From Leptasterias polaris (Eukaryota > Echinodermata > Asteroidea > Forcipulatida > Asteriidae), in assembly GCA_037783415.1 (NCBI GenBank), contig JAZGTN010000213.1, positions 124,001 through 188,000 on the forward strand: a DNA stretch of 64,000 nt. The letters are read 5' to 3'. Below, one piece after another: positions 52,435 through 63,695 of the stretch. The notes beneath the pieces are model-generated. The model worked only from the letters and a program-made list of their open reading frames with translations, had not been told where the DNA came from and ran no database searches. The translations under genes were made by a program, and so were the position numbers. How positions within the stretch are numbered: the stretch's first letter is position 1; every line of letters begins with the position of its first letter.

Positions 52435-55400
52435 CTGAAAATAAAAAAAGGGATATTTTAGGAAGAAAGTATTTTATCTGTTACAAAAAGTTCAATAATG
52501 CACATTGGTAAAATACAACAAAGCAATTAAAATACAGAGAAAGGAAAGAGAACCAGCTGGAGCTCGAAGGATTGCCCCCCCCCCCCCCCCCCCCCCCCCC
52601 AACAAAGTTTCACTCTAGAAGCTCTTCTCTCCAACTGGTTGTAAACAATTTGTAAAAAAACTTGATTAAAAACCAAGCAAACTATCTTAAATATATTTAA
52701 GTTTGTTTGTTGGGTTGTTTGTTTGTTTGTTGTTTTGGGGGTTTTGTTTTGGGTTGTTTGAGGGGGGGGGGGGGGGGGGGGGGGGGGGGCGGGGGTGCCG
52801 ACTGCCAGTTATCTCTCTGCACTGCTCCAAGAAAGACTACAGCGTTCCCAGCATGGAACCCAACTTTTTTGAAAGGTGCTCATATTGCCTTCAAATCTCT
52901 CAAAATGTTACTGTTTTTAATTACTCTTTATCTTTTTAAAGAGTTGTTCATGCACCAAAACACCAACAGTGTGTTGTTAGTGAAAAGTGATTAAAAAACA
53001 TAAACTTGCCAATGGAAATACAACCAGTAGAACACCGTCATTTTGTGGAGTCAAACATTAGATTTTTATAAAATAGCAGACTGTGTTCTGTCATGAAATT
53101 ACACAAAAACCACACATTTTTAAGGGAATTTTATGTGAATCACGAAATTCTACTTTTACAATATCTTTGAAACCATGTTCATTTCATAACAAAAGCTTTC
53201 TATATCCCAAAGTGGCAAATCCAAAGGCAATGTAGCCTACCATTTAATAATGTAAAAAATTAAACGTGTTCTTGCAAATTAGGTTGCTGTTCTACAAAAT
53301 GGTGGACCGTGGTAGTTTACAAAGTACTAGGAAAACCACGCAATTTCGATGTATATTCGTTTGGGTCATTTCTACATTAGACATTTCTCCATTTCACTTC
53401 AAAACAAAATTTTGATAGCCCAGCCTAAAGTGCCCAATCCGAAGGCAATGTGCGCCGTTAAATCAGTTACCAACGAGAAAAAGAATAATGGTAAAAGGGG
53501 AATAAAAGGGGAATAAAAGGGGGGGGGGGGGACAAAATGGGAGAGGTTACAAGCAAATACATCCTCAGCCAGATTCTCATCAGCATCTGACTTTTACAGT
53601 AAAGAGCAATTAGAATATTGAAAGAAACACAACAAGCAGATTAATCAATTGTAAACAGACACAATGTGTCTGGAGTAATGACTTCAAAATATCTAAGGAT
53701 TCCGCCGGACGGCTGCTCACAGGACAACTGTTCCAAAGTTGTGCTGCAAATTGGAAAAAAAAAAGAGTTGTCTTTTAAAGTAATACTCTACCACCTCAAA
53801 AATGTAGAGAGTAACAATAATTTTTTAAACTTTTCTTTAGATATTTTGATTACAAAATGAATTTTCAAGATTGGACTCACCCCCAGTGTAGTCTGGTGGG
53901 CGTTGCCGTCGATATATGCAATATGAAAGCACGGAAAACAACAGCAAAATGCAACTTGCCGTTGTTACAATAACTGCTATCACAATCCATTCGTTGCCAG
54001 GCGCCAAATCATTTCCTGGTTAATCAAAACGACCAATGAAAACAGTAAATAATTGGTGAAATCTTGTGATGGCAAACGTCAGCCATGACGGGAGACAGCC
54101 TCTGAAATTGTCATCACTAGAAACGCCTTAAAAAAATACTAAATCACAGAAGGGCAAAATCAAAAATAATTGATCTTAATTCCCAATCCAAAAAGACAAC
54201 AAAGACATTGTGAAATCGGCCATTGGTATAGTTGTAGGATTTAGACTGGCCTCCAATCCAGTCCATGAGAAAGCTCAGAATGGTCAATTGGTTTTTAGAG
54301 TTATTTACTTCGTCCTGTTTTACTGGGGTAGCCCCATCAGCTGCCAAATAACTATTCTCCACGTGTCTAAAAAAGTGTAAAATGCCACTGTGTTTGATAC
54401 CCTTCAAGTGCAATTTTTGTCGAAATAAAAAAATCCGATGACGTCACATTTCAAATTTGGTCTGTACATAAATTCTGACGTTACTATAAATTTAACGTTT
54501 CGACTGGCGCAAAATTATTCTTTGGAATATACTGAACTATTTGTTTTTGCTCTCCGATTACGTCATGTTTCAAATGTTTCAAACTAACACGGTCCGCCAT
54601 TTTGTGAGGTCAACAATTTGGCTATACAAAATGGCGGGCCGTGTTAGTTCACGATGTAAAAGGAAAACCACGCAATTTCATGGCATATTTGTGTGGATCA
54701 TTGTATTCTACTTATAAAACATCTTTCTAACCACATGCATTTCGTAACAAACGGTTTCAAACGCTTTTCATAGCCCCATCTTGCCCAATCCAAGGCAACG
54801 TGTCCCTTTAGTTAACTTCAAGAACCATTAGGTTTGGCTCTGTACAACGAAGAGAATCAGGGTGGATTTTGAAGGAATAGGAGACTTTGGAACGCTAGGT
54901 GGCAGCAGACTTACCAGGTAAATTTCCATTGTTTACGTAGTTCTGAGCATGCGCACATAATACCGAGAACATGGATTTACCTGGTAAGTCTGCTGCCATC
55001 TAGCACCCCACAAGTCCCCCATTGGGGAGTACATTGTAACTTCTATGAATATTTTTCAAATCTTACTGATGCAGGTCTTGTTGACTTGTAAATAGGTCTC
55101 TCCGCATTCACAATAGTAGTCCTGTTTATTGGTTTGTAGAATGCAGACTCCGTCTCCACACGGATTTATGGTGACGTTACCATTGAATCTCTGGCATGGA
55201 TCCTCTGAAAGTAAAATATTAAAGTAATCAAGCGACCGCTGCTGGGAAACCTGCGATTGTTATAAAAAATTATAATACCAATGAAAAATAGTCTTTATTT
55301 GGCGCTTTATCTGTGGGTGCTTTGCTCTTATAAGACAGGTTTTTAAAGTTTTTAAGATATGAGACCCATTTATGTAAGGGTTTTTTACAAGGTGCTTTGG

Positions 55401-58400
55401 TGCATTCAGCAGCCACTGCCAGAAATACCGGGACAAACTCCTTGTCTTAGCGATAAGTGTAACTTGTCTTCTTTTGTACATTACACAACACACGGGACCA
55501 GGACTTGAACCGACACTCTGCTGATCAGAACACCAGAGCTTGAGTCAAGTGCGCTTGACCGCTCGGCCACGACACGCCAAAACTTAACGAACTTAAAACT
55601 TCTTGCTATGATTTACATAGTACCATCATGAAACCTCCACATACAAATTGCTGTACGAAAACATTTGTGAAAACTGCATAGGCAAGTTGAGAACACAAGT
55701 TAAAATTTCTTGCGATAAAAACTGATTCACTCAAAATGAAAACCAGAGTAATATAAATACGCAAGTGAAAACAAGAATGGTATTTAAGACAATAAAAATT
55801 AGGTTTTCAGTTCGTGCACCTAAAATAAAAATCAAGGTAATTTGATACTTTGGAAAGCTGGGTGACAGCACACATGGCAGGTAATTTTTTGTTTCCTATC
55901 AGCAACAAATGCTGAATAGTAAACACTGATCAAATATACTCTACAAATAGTTAAAAGTCTTTCAGCTTTTTGAAATAAAAATTACAAATGTTCAGTGACA
56001 TCTTAGCTTCAGTTTGTTTGGTTTTTTTCATAGGAAAAGTCTATGACTTACTGAGCTATGTCCATGACAAAGAAAAAACGTTACGTGTAATTTTTCATCC
56101 CCAAAAATTTGACTCTGAGAAAGGCTTCATGCTCAGGCATCTGAAAGCACAAAATTCTGAGCAACAAGGGTGTTTTTCTTTCATTGTTTTCTTGCATTTC
56201 GATGGCCAATTGAGCCCAATTTTTCACAGGCATATAAAAATGTTGGAATACACGAAGGAAGGATACCTAATTGTCTTTGACGATTACCATAGTGTACCCT
56301 GCCTATAAATAGAAAAGTGAGAGAGTTACTAAACCGGAAAACACCGCAAACTACCCAAACCAAAACCACAGGAAAACTATTGGAAAACTTCTTTAAAATA
56401 GTGTGACGAGCAGGAGGTCTTATTCTCCAACCAATGGGCGCATCATCATGAACAGCTGATCAAACAAAATCACTCTGTTTAACTTGCCAGTGTTTTGTGT
56501 GGTTTGGGAAGATTTTTCCGGTATTTTCTTTGTTTTGTTAAACTGACTTTTGCATTCTACGTTGTCCTTGGATGTATTATAGCCAGCCTCACAGGTACAA
56601 CTGGACTGCAGTATGACTTTGGTGCTCTTTGGTTGCAACACCCTGTATCTCACACACTCTCCATGGATACCACAGATTGTTGTGTTTTCTTTGTTTATCC
56701 TACATGGATCCGCTGCAAACGGAAATTTACAAAACAATTTTAGAATTTCAGAGAAGTGACCTTTGTTTAAGGGATCAGATTGAAAGGAAAATAAGATGCG
56801 AAATCAAACAAAAAAATTCGCACTAACAAGACTTAAGCCAATCTTGGTAGGGGGCTACGAGAAGAAAGTATTTCAGATGAATAGCTCAGGGAGTTAAAGG
56901 TAGGAACTGACATTCCTCTTAAAACAGTCTATTGTCTGATGGAGGGAAACATGCACCAGGCAAGGAGTTCCAAAGAGATGCAGTACATGTATGTGGAATA
57001 AAGCTTTTGGAATGGTTCTTTGTTCTACATCTCAGCAAAGCAATTTGAGTGTGTAGGTACAATTGCTGCTCGATATGGGGCAGAGGGAGGCCCCCCCTCT
57101 ATTGTGTCTTCATTGTGTTCTGGGAATCTCAGGAATTCTTTTGAGAATTTTAGGGGGGGTGCTTCTGTATACAAGAGGGAAGAGTGTGTTAGGGTTAGGG
57201 TTAGTTTGGGGGGGCCTCCCTCTGCCCCATATCGGGCATGGTATATGTAGGTGAGGAAGAAGCAGAAAGTCTGGTTTCACGCTCAAACATTCTTATAGCA
57301 TGTATGGGAGACACTAGGTCGGACACACTGCGGCACATTTGCCATGAAAATCTTTAAAATGTAGAAAAAGGACAAAAGGCTGAATACAGACCCAAGATAC
57401 ACTAATTAATGATACACTAATTATTTTGTGGTCTCAAAGTTGCAGATGTACCAAACAAATGAATTGAATAACAACTCTTACCTTTGCATGTTTTATCCCA
57501 AGCAACGTAGCCGGGCTGACAGTCACACACGTAGTTTGTCACATCAGGTATACACGTGCCATGTATCCCACAGGGGATACCGTTGCAAGGATTTTCTGTA
57601 AAGTTAATACAATAGTTGACCATAAAGTATGGTGGCCCTGAAGAGACATTGCATATCGCATATCGCAAATAATTATGTGCGCCCAGGCAGGCCCTTCGTA
57701 TTCGATGTTGTGATATTTGTTTTTACGAGTATGTGTTCATACGTATTCAAACATTATTTGCAATGTCGTGAACTTTATGGCACATTTTGTCGCATACCGG
57801 TGGGCGTTTGGTCCCCATTTAAGCCCTTTCAGATTCCCTTGTGGCCGCCATGGCCTTGGCAAAAATCAGTATATCTTCACTTAGTGTATATAATATATCC
57901 CAACATGTGCCTAAAATAACAAAACTGTGAGAATTTGGGCTCAATTGGTCATCGAAGTTGCAAGAAAATAATGAAAGAAAAAAACATCCTTGTTGCGTAG
58001 AATTCTTTGTTTCGGATGCCTGAAGCCTTTCTTAGATTCAAATTTTTGAGAAAAAAATTTAACTCTTACTTAACTACATTACTTTAAAGCGGGTCGTTTC
58101 TAACAATACTTTAAAATATCAACAGCTCCCCAGTGCACTTTACCATTAGTTGTTATGGTCATGCTTATAAACCATGCTTTTAATGATAAAAATTAAAACC
58201 TACCAATCAACTGTATTAATGGTTTGACGGTTCTTGTGCACTCAGTTTCATCTCCACTATCCATCATGCAAGTAAATGGCTGCAACTAAAAGTGAACAAA
58301 GCATAACGTTGCTATAGCTACATCGGCATGTTCACATTAATTAAGTTTTAAAATAGGCATTGAAATTATGATAATGGTAATTTATGCTAATGTAGGGAGA

Positions 58401-61400
58401 ACAAGTGTGCCCTCAATTAATCTCTGACAACTTTTAGTTAGCATATTTACAATAACAAGTTACGTTTGTGTCCGCGACCTTTGGGCTGACTCTCTTTTCC
58501 TTTTGAGTTTTGAGCAAGAACGAGCACAAGTTATTGTCGATAATAGTGCTCTCTATTTAAGTGTTGGCTCTGGCCATAATAATAATAATAATAATAACTA
58601 GTTCTTATATAGCGCATTTTACAATAACGTATCAATGCGCTTTACACTAGTGCCCTGGTCATTGGGCCAATAACATTCCTTTAATCTTTCTCAGCTCCCT
58701 GGGGAGTATACAGCCCGGGCTGCCGTGATGGCGCTCCGAAGGCTTTTTCAAACACAATATCAACCTCTACCCTTGCAGGTACCCATTTATACCCCTGGGT
58801 GAAGAGAAGCAATTATAGCAAAGTGTCTTGCTCAAGGACACAAGCGTCATGACCGGGACTCCAAATACTATTTATTTTGGAGGGAAAATGCCCTAAACTT
58901 TCTTTGAGTATTGTTTCGTCTTTGAGTATTGTTTTGTCTTTAAATCATTGTTTTTGTAGGAGAAATATTGTAACTTTAAGGGCTATAATTAGGTATTGTA
59001 AACTTGTATGTAGTACATGTATATAGGCAATGTTGACCTTTAGCACCTAAGTGAATATCCTGTGGTGCTACTACTAGTACTAGTACTACTGCTATCTCAG
59101 CGTTTGTATTGTGTGATGTTTTCTTGTATGAAAAAGTATAGTTGCAGGAGATCATAATCATGCAGTATAGTCGTCATTGTCCGGGATATTTTGAAAAACG
59201 AAGGAGGAAGCCCTTTTTAAAATCTAAGATGGCGGTTTTTCCCCCCAAGATAGCAGGGGTCTTTTCTAAAATTGTTGCTTCTTAGAAATTTGTGTTTTCC
59301 CAATGTGAATTGGGTAATTTACATATAAAACATTTTGTTCGAAACAAATATCTAGGCAGCAGTGTAGTAGAAAATACGTCACTCTTTACTTTTACAAATA
59401 TAAGTTCCATGAATTGAAACTGGACCCAGATCCTAAATGTCCAATATTTTGATTTGAAACAAACTTACGTGCACTTCGTACTCATTCCCCATGGACGATG
59501 ACCAAGCCTTTTTAAAATAGCTTAAATTGGTGTTAAATCTCGCTGTAGCAAATGCCGTTATTTTCCCGTCCAGTTCCGGACATGTTTGATTCGAGGTGGA
59601 TACTAGGGCCTGGGGGAAAATAACACATTTGTAATTTATTTACAGTAAATTTTCTTTTTTTAGTAGTATATTAATTATATATTTAGTTTGCATAATGTAT
59701 ACATCTACTTTGCTGTGTATATTGTTCTTTGAGAACTTGTCCTAAGTAATCTCCCGAATTCTGAAATGTATTCTGCGGCAGTAGAATAAACAGCAAGACA
59801 TGTTCTCTAAGAACAACCTACACAGCAAAGTAAATAATACACTTGGTGTTACCGCAAATCGAATATACATCGATACCTCCCCATGCAATGCCTTAAATCC
59901 CATCTAGTAGTATAATGTTACTTATAATGATAGCAGAATGTCTATCAAAACAAGAGGAATCCTGTACTTCATACTGATTCAAAGGGAGTCAACAAAACAT
60001 AACGGTACTATAGCGAATTTAGGCAACTACACCCAAAAAGCATACAATAAAAATGATGCACCTTATCTTGATAAGCATACTAACAGTATTACTATAGTAT
60101 TACTATAGTAATTAATATTGTGTAAACTTAACAAATAAAATTATACGATCCATTTAACTGTTTTTGCTTCAGAGAGGATTGTAAAGCTTAATTTGAACCA
60201 TTTCTACTCATCATAATTTATGTAGCATCTACAGTGGATTTGCTTACATTTCAAATGTTGTGCTTCATCATTTTAGGGTCGTTTTGTCAATAACCTGCTC
60301 GACTTAGAGGGATAATTACAACAGTAGGCCTTGCAGTAGATCTGGCAACTTTACAAAGAGAGGGGATCTTTTAGGAGTTGTACTTACCGCGTCGATACGG
60401 ATGTAGTCAATGAGATCATGTCCTTTAGAGTATATGAAGACTTTGTAGATCTCAAAATTAAAGCTAGCCGGAGCCAAAGGGAATGAGATTTCCACCGTGT
60501 CGTAGTCGCCAACATCTATCCTTTGTTTCATCTGTACACACTCTGGTGTCCAACGAACTAGGAGTAAGAAGTTAAATTAAAAATCAAAACTAGTAGAGAA
60601 AACACACCATAACTTTGTTAATGTGCATAACTTTGTTAATGTGACTCACAGTTTACAAATAAAACAAATAGGCTAATAGGCCTGTACACTATTTTTGGTT
60701 AAAGATAATTTTTTGTGGGGGGGGGGGGGGGGGACTTTTCAGACGTTTCAACACAAGCTCTTATTTCGGAAAACTATCAAGTAGATTTAGAGAAAAGTGA
60801 CAATCGCCCCTCCCCAAAAAATAAATAAATAAATAAATAATAAATAAATAACATAAAGACTTCTTCTGTTACACTTGTATACCTGTTTATGTGTTTTCAT
60901 TTGGTTTTCGAGAAAGACTCTGCTAGGGTTGAAACGTCAGGCCATTAACTATATATTTTGTTTGCATTTATTATACCATGCTTTTTGGTTGGTAAGCAGT
61001 TTGCAACAAATAAATAAAAAACAAATAAATAAATAACAAATTGGATTATTCATTCTTGAGAAAGTTTTGCTTCTTGGTGTAAACATTATAGTTAACCATT
61101 TACAGCAGTAATTTCTTCTTTTTATGAATACTTGTTTATTAACCTTTTGGATCGATTTGACAGCGAGCGTCATATTCTTTACTGGGATGATCACATCCTA
61201 AGAAGAAGAAAAAAAATATTGTTAATAGATTGATAGCCATTGTGAAACAACTCAAGAAGATGGCGAAAGCTGGAGATGATCCCTTTAAGAAGTACTATAG
61301 GAGGTCCTCATGTCTCCAGATATATGCAGGATCGTCTTCGGTGTAAGACTCTTCCATCGAAGACGATCAGGGCATATTACCGGTGGAGCTTACGGATCAA

Positions 61401-63695
61401 AACATCAAAACGCACAAGGTTTTTTATACCACACTGTTTCTGTTTAGAACCACCACAACTCATGCGAAAGGGACAGAAAATCAAGTTTCTAGACTGTTTT
61501 CCCACCTTGCAAAGCTTCACATCCTCCAACTCAACATATACCTTTTCTTATAAATAAACCTTCAACAAACTATTGGGGATACTTCTCGTTTTGATTTCCA
61601 AACTAAAGTTTCACAGACTAGTTAAAAACATTCCTGTGCAAAGAGCTTATTCAGGAAAGTTTTTAACTAGTCTTTGAAACTTCCTACAAAATTTGAAAGA
61701 GTTTTCAATAGAAATGGGGTGTAATTAACAAATGGGAGAGGACGAGAAGGTTGGGATCTTTCTTACCTGGAACTTGAAGTTCTTTAGTAACTCTCGTTTC
61801 GTGAGGAATTCTTTTGAGATTATCCACTGGCATGGTCCGTACAGACAGGCTATATCTTCCGCCTGGCATTAAGCCGCAGAATAGTGTGAAGGAAAACTGA
61901 ATATGATCAACCTAAAGGGGAACAAATACTGTGGTAATTGAATTTATACACGCATACCTTTCTAAGTGAATTATCTCCAAGATAGGCCTTTGAAGTAGTT
62001 TTGATTTGTGGCGTTCGTTTTCGTTAACGTACTCGCCGATATCACGACACGATTTACTGGAGAAAAGGTATTGCAGTATCAAAACAAACGTCTGGATTAA
62101 AACGAGGATCTTTTAAAAAACCTTGCCTTAGGCTCCGTCTCCGGCTTCGTTTGATGCTGGAAACACCGTGTACAAAAATACACTGCTCCGCAATTGATGA
62201 CAGACTCCAATGTGGAGCCGGAGCCGGAGCCCAAGCCTAAGGCCGTGTCCGAAACGGCGACTTCGGCTACAGCTACGGCTAGGGCGCGCGCGTCTTCCTA
62301 TCCTTCAACACTGACAGACGCGCTGATCTAGCCGTAGCTGCAGCCGAAGTCGCCGTTTCGGACACGGCCTAATTATTAGTTTGGGAAAAGGAGTTTTTAA
62401 TCAGATTCGTAGACTTAAACCGGTCCCTCCGAGACAGTCGATGTTGCGCCCTCTATTCCAGCGACTAATGCAACAATAAGCGTAGCCTGAACATCTGACG
62501 TCACACTTCGAGGCTCATGGGGCCGGATGATAGCGCCAGATACCAGCCTCGAGTGCCTGGCGGGATCCCGCCAGATGTACCTTTGACCTATTATTGGTAC
62601 ATCCAACAACACTACATAATGTAAACTTCATGCACACGCTGCATGCAGATGACCGATCTCCTCGGACCAACCATAACGCAGACATGGAAAGCTTACGTCA
62701 CAACACGTTTATCCAATGAAATCATTGTACCCAATGAAATAATTGGGCATGTGTCTGTCTTTATTCTTAGGGGACCAGTCTAAAAATAGCGTACCCAATC
62801 AATAATACATACATTGTAGGCCTATATTTGGAGCAAGCTTTAGGGCCTACATAACAGCCATGAGTGGCTTGTAAAAGCATCCATTTAGCCACCCATTGTC
62901 AAGTGCCCATAGAATTTGACTTTCGTCACTCAACCCAAATTTTCATACTAGTTTTCCCTGAAAAAGGTGTTCCACTACATCAAAACGTTACCATGCCTGG
63001 TTGATGTTAGCCTTTAGTCAAGGCGCTAGCGGCTTCCCGGGTGGTCTGCAAAACAAACAGTTCGACCCACTGCTAACACAAAGTTAGAAGCGCAACAGTG
63101 GTGGCGCTGTTCGTGCCATCTGGAAAGCAGTGATAAGCGCCTTGACTAAAGGCCGAGTTGATGGGTGATTGAGGGTTTTAAAATGCAGTTATGGCTTACT
63201 TGGTAAAGGCATGTTTACAATGTAAACACAATACGTAGGCCTTTATCTTGTATTGTCTTTCCTCCAAACTTACCCTATTGTTTTCCAGAACGGCATAGTA
63301 GTTTATTCCGTTTGCGCTAAAGTTCAAATTAAAACAGAAGTAGTATAAATTTTCTCCATACGTCAGAGATGTCATCGATATCTGTAAGCCTTTGGTGCTA
63401 GAAGAAGCTGAAAAAACAAGGAACGAATTTAGATGTATTAATAATAGAGGCGAGTAGACCTTCATTGCAAAACAGGGGTGTTGAAATTGACACCATGGGT
63501 TTGTCACATTATATATACCGATGAGAGAATCAAAATTAACATCACAGGGTTTTGGCAGAAATTAGTATTATTTTAACACCTTTGCGAGAGTGGCAACAAA
63601 GAAAATGTACCGTTAGAATATACGTTCAGGTCATCATTGTCCATGGGCATTTTTGAAAGACAGTCAAGATTTTTGAACAACAGCACTTGGCCCAT
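51410..63695 (-). CDS. IL-17-receptor-like transmembrane protein with three EGF modules and a SEFIR domain
   Basis: Predicted single-pass cytokine-type receptor. Exons: 63695-63611 (5' border uncertain), 63407-63274, 61911-61767, 61197-61144, 60557-60388, 59609-59469, 58285-58204, 57595-57482, 56712-56548, 55204-55067, 54015-53881, 52434-51410. All borders are AG/GT with agreeing phase; total 2,388 nt including the TAA at 51412-51410 (795 residues from the provisional Met). Order: IL-17R-like ectodomain (about 1-270), EGF-like 1 (272-308), EGF-like 2 (about 310-363), EGF-like 3 (about 365-409), transmembrane helix (about 420-444), Pro9 tract, SEFIR (about 484-640), Ser/Gly-rich tail. SEFIR domains pair with Act1-type adaptors to reach NF-kB. 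No signal peptide is visible, so at least one 5' exon is missing or lies at or beyond the right edge. The EGF insertion is not part of the vertebrate IL17RA-E plan as I know it. Confidence 0.8.
52575..52600 (+). repeat. C26 homopolymer
   Basis: Uninterrupted run of 26 C in the TM-SEFIR intron. Confidence 0.95.
52762..52795 (+). repeat. G28 homopolymer (plus CGGGGG)
   Basis: 28 G, then C and five G. It is complementary to the C run 160 bp upstream; length could be affected by assembly. Confidence 0.95.
53030..53470. repeat. Interspersed repeat 'CAAAATGGCGG', two tandem diverged copies
   Basis: ACCACACATTTTTAAG ... CAAAGGCAATGTAGCC and CTACAAAATGGTGGACCGTG ... CCGAAGGCAATGTGCGCC. They lie in the intron between TM and SEFIR exons. 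Confidence 0.55.
53640..53757 (-). pseudogene. Short LINE ORF2 C-terminal fossil
   Basis: Minus-strand reading AAQLWNSCPVSSRPAESLDI then LKSLLQTHC has the LWNSxP / ESL--LKS-L motif of LINE ORF2 ends. It sits in the last intron of the receptor gene. Confidence 0.45.
53881..54015 (-). CDS. Transmembrane exon of the IL-17R-like gene
   Basis: Encodes RNDLAPGNEW, then a 25-residue hydrophobic helix (IVIAVIVTTASCILLLFSVL plus SYCIY), then the basic stop-transfer RRQRP. This fixes the topology as type I with the SEFIR domain in the cytosol. Donor GTGAGT at 53880. Confidence 0.88.
54570..54815. repeat. Interspersed repeat 'CAAAATGGCGG', copy 4
   Basis: ATACAAAATGGCGGGCCGTG, AAACCACGCAATTTCATGG, CCAAGGCAACGTGTCCCTTT. 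Confidence 0.6.
54893..55006. mobile_element. Short hairpin MITE
   Basis: GCTAGGTGGCAGCAGACTTA + CCAGGTAAAT pairs with ATTTACCTGG + TAAGTCTGCTGCCATCTAGC; 30-nt arms, one mismatch. The same terminal motif appears, diverged, near 33,905 and 55,855. Confidence 0.85.
55067..57595 (-). CDS. Three EGF-like module exons of the IL-17R-like gene
   Basis: Three exons (57595-57482, 56712-56548, 55204-55067), each one six-cysteine EGF-like module with phase 1-1 borders, the symmetric phase that favours exon shuffling. Module 1: NPCNGIPCGIHGTC, YVCDCQPGY, KTC. Module 2: ADPCRINKENTTICGIHGEC, SCTCEAGY, VEC. Module 3: DPCQRFNG, NPCGDGVC, YYCECGETY, KTC. None shows the Asp/Asn pattern of a strong calcium-binding EGF. 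Confidence 0.85.
55357..55577 (-). mobile_element. SINE family A copy
   Basis: Reverse orientation: GATATGAGACCCATTTATG, AAGGTGCTTTGGTGCA, ACACAACACACGGGACC, then CGCTCGGCCACGACACGCC. It lies between EGF exons 2 and 3. Confidence 0.75.
56885..57005 (-). pseudogene. Short LINE ORF2 C-terminal fossil
   Basis: Minus-strand reading TASLWNSLPGACFPPSDNRL resembles the LWNSLP motif of LINE reverse-transcriptase ends. It is interrupted on both sides and lies between EGF exons 1 and 2. Confidence 0.45.
57071..57234. mobile_element. MITE with perfect 26-bp inverted ends
   Basis: CGATATGGGGCAGAGGGAGG + CCCCCC at 57,071-57,096 is exactly inverted at 57,209-57,234. The interior contains a short TTAGGG run (GTTAGGGTTAGGGTTAG, 57,188-57,204). 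Confidence 0.88.
58204..63695 (-). CDS. Ectodomain exons of the IL-17R-like gene
   Basis: Seven exons encode an IL-17R-type ectodomain: YGENLYYFCFNLNFSANGIN, FSFTLFCGLMPGGRYSLSVR, GCDHPSKEYDARCQIDPK, VRWTPECVQ, FPLAPASFNFEIYKVFIYS, and SYFKKAWSSSMGNEYEVH with CMMDSGDETEC. The PGxxYxLSVR pattern and the cysteine spacing after it (GCDH...C) recall the fibronectin-like D1/D2 domains of IL-17 receptors. The 61144 donor reads GTTAAT, weak but required by phase. The first exon listed opens with MGQVLLFKNLDC directly after an in-frame stop and has no convincing acceptor. Confidence 0.65.
58574..58862 (-). mobile_element. SINE family A copy, head missing
   Basis: (TAA)n, TAGTTCTTATATAGCGCA, CCCTGGGGAGTATACAGCCC, CTCAAGGACACAAGCGTCATG. 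It breaks off at GACCGGGACT before the tRNA head. Confidence 0.72.
59704..59833. repeat. Inverted repeat (hairpin) in a receptor intron
   Basis: CTACTTTGCTGTGTATATTG + TTCTTTGAGAAC pairs with GTTCTCTAAGAACAA + CCTACACAGCAAAGTA with a few mismatches. Confidence 0.75.
60905..61015. repeat. Single-arm relative of the 4.3 kb palindrome
   Basis: TCGAGAAAGACTCTGCTAGG, GAAACGTCAGGCCATTAACT and TGGTTGGTAAGCAGTTTGCA correspond (in reverse) to 4,290-4,420, including the flank GCAAACTGCTTACCAACC. Confidence 0.7.
61605..61684. repeat. Inverted repeat (hairpin)
   Basis: AAAGTTTCACAGACTAGTTA + AAAAC pairs with GTTTTTAACTAGTCTTTGAA + ACTT across a ~30-nt loop. Confidence 0.75.
62125..62243. mobile_element. 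Hairpin MITE
   Basis: GCCTTAGGCTCCGTCTCCGG at the left pairs with GGAGCCCAAGCCTAAGGC at the right. About 119 bp. It directly abuts, and shares bases with, the next hairpin. Confidence 0.75.
62241..62370. mobile_element. Hairpin MITE, 'GCCGTGTCC' family, young copy
   Basis: GGCCGTGTCCGAAACGGCGA and ACTTCGGCTACAGCTACGGC pair with GCCGTAGCTGCAGCCGAAGT and CGCCGTTTCGGACACGGCC: arms of about 42 nt with very few mismatches around a 45-nt loop. Confidence 0.85.
63010..63153. mobile_element. Short TIR MITE
   Basis: GCCTTTAGTCAAGGCGCT at the left is the inverse of AGCGCCTTGACTAAAGGC at the right; 144 bp, in the receptor intron before the 61911 exon. Confidence 0.85.

Noticed and set aside
57188..57204. 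Internal telomere array
   Set aside because: Fewer than three TTAGGG units inside a TIR element; too short to call.
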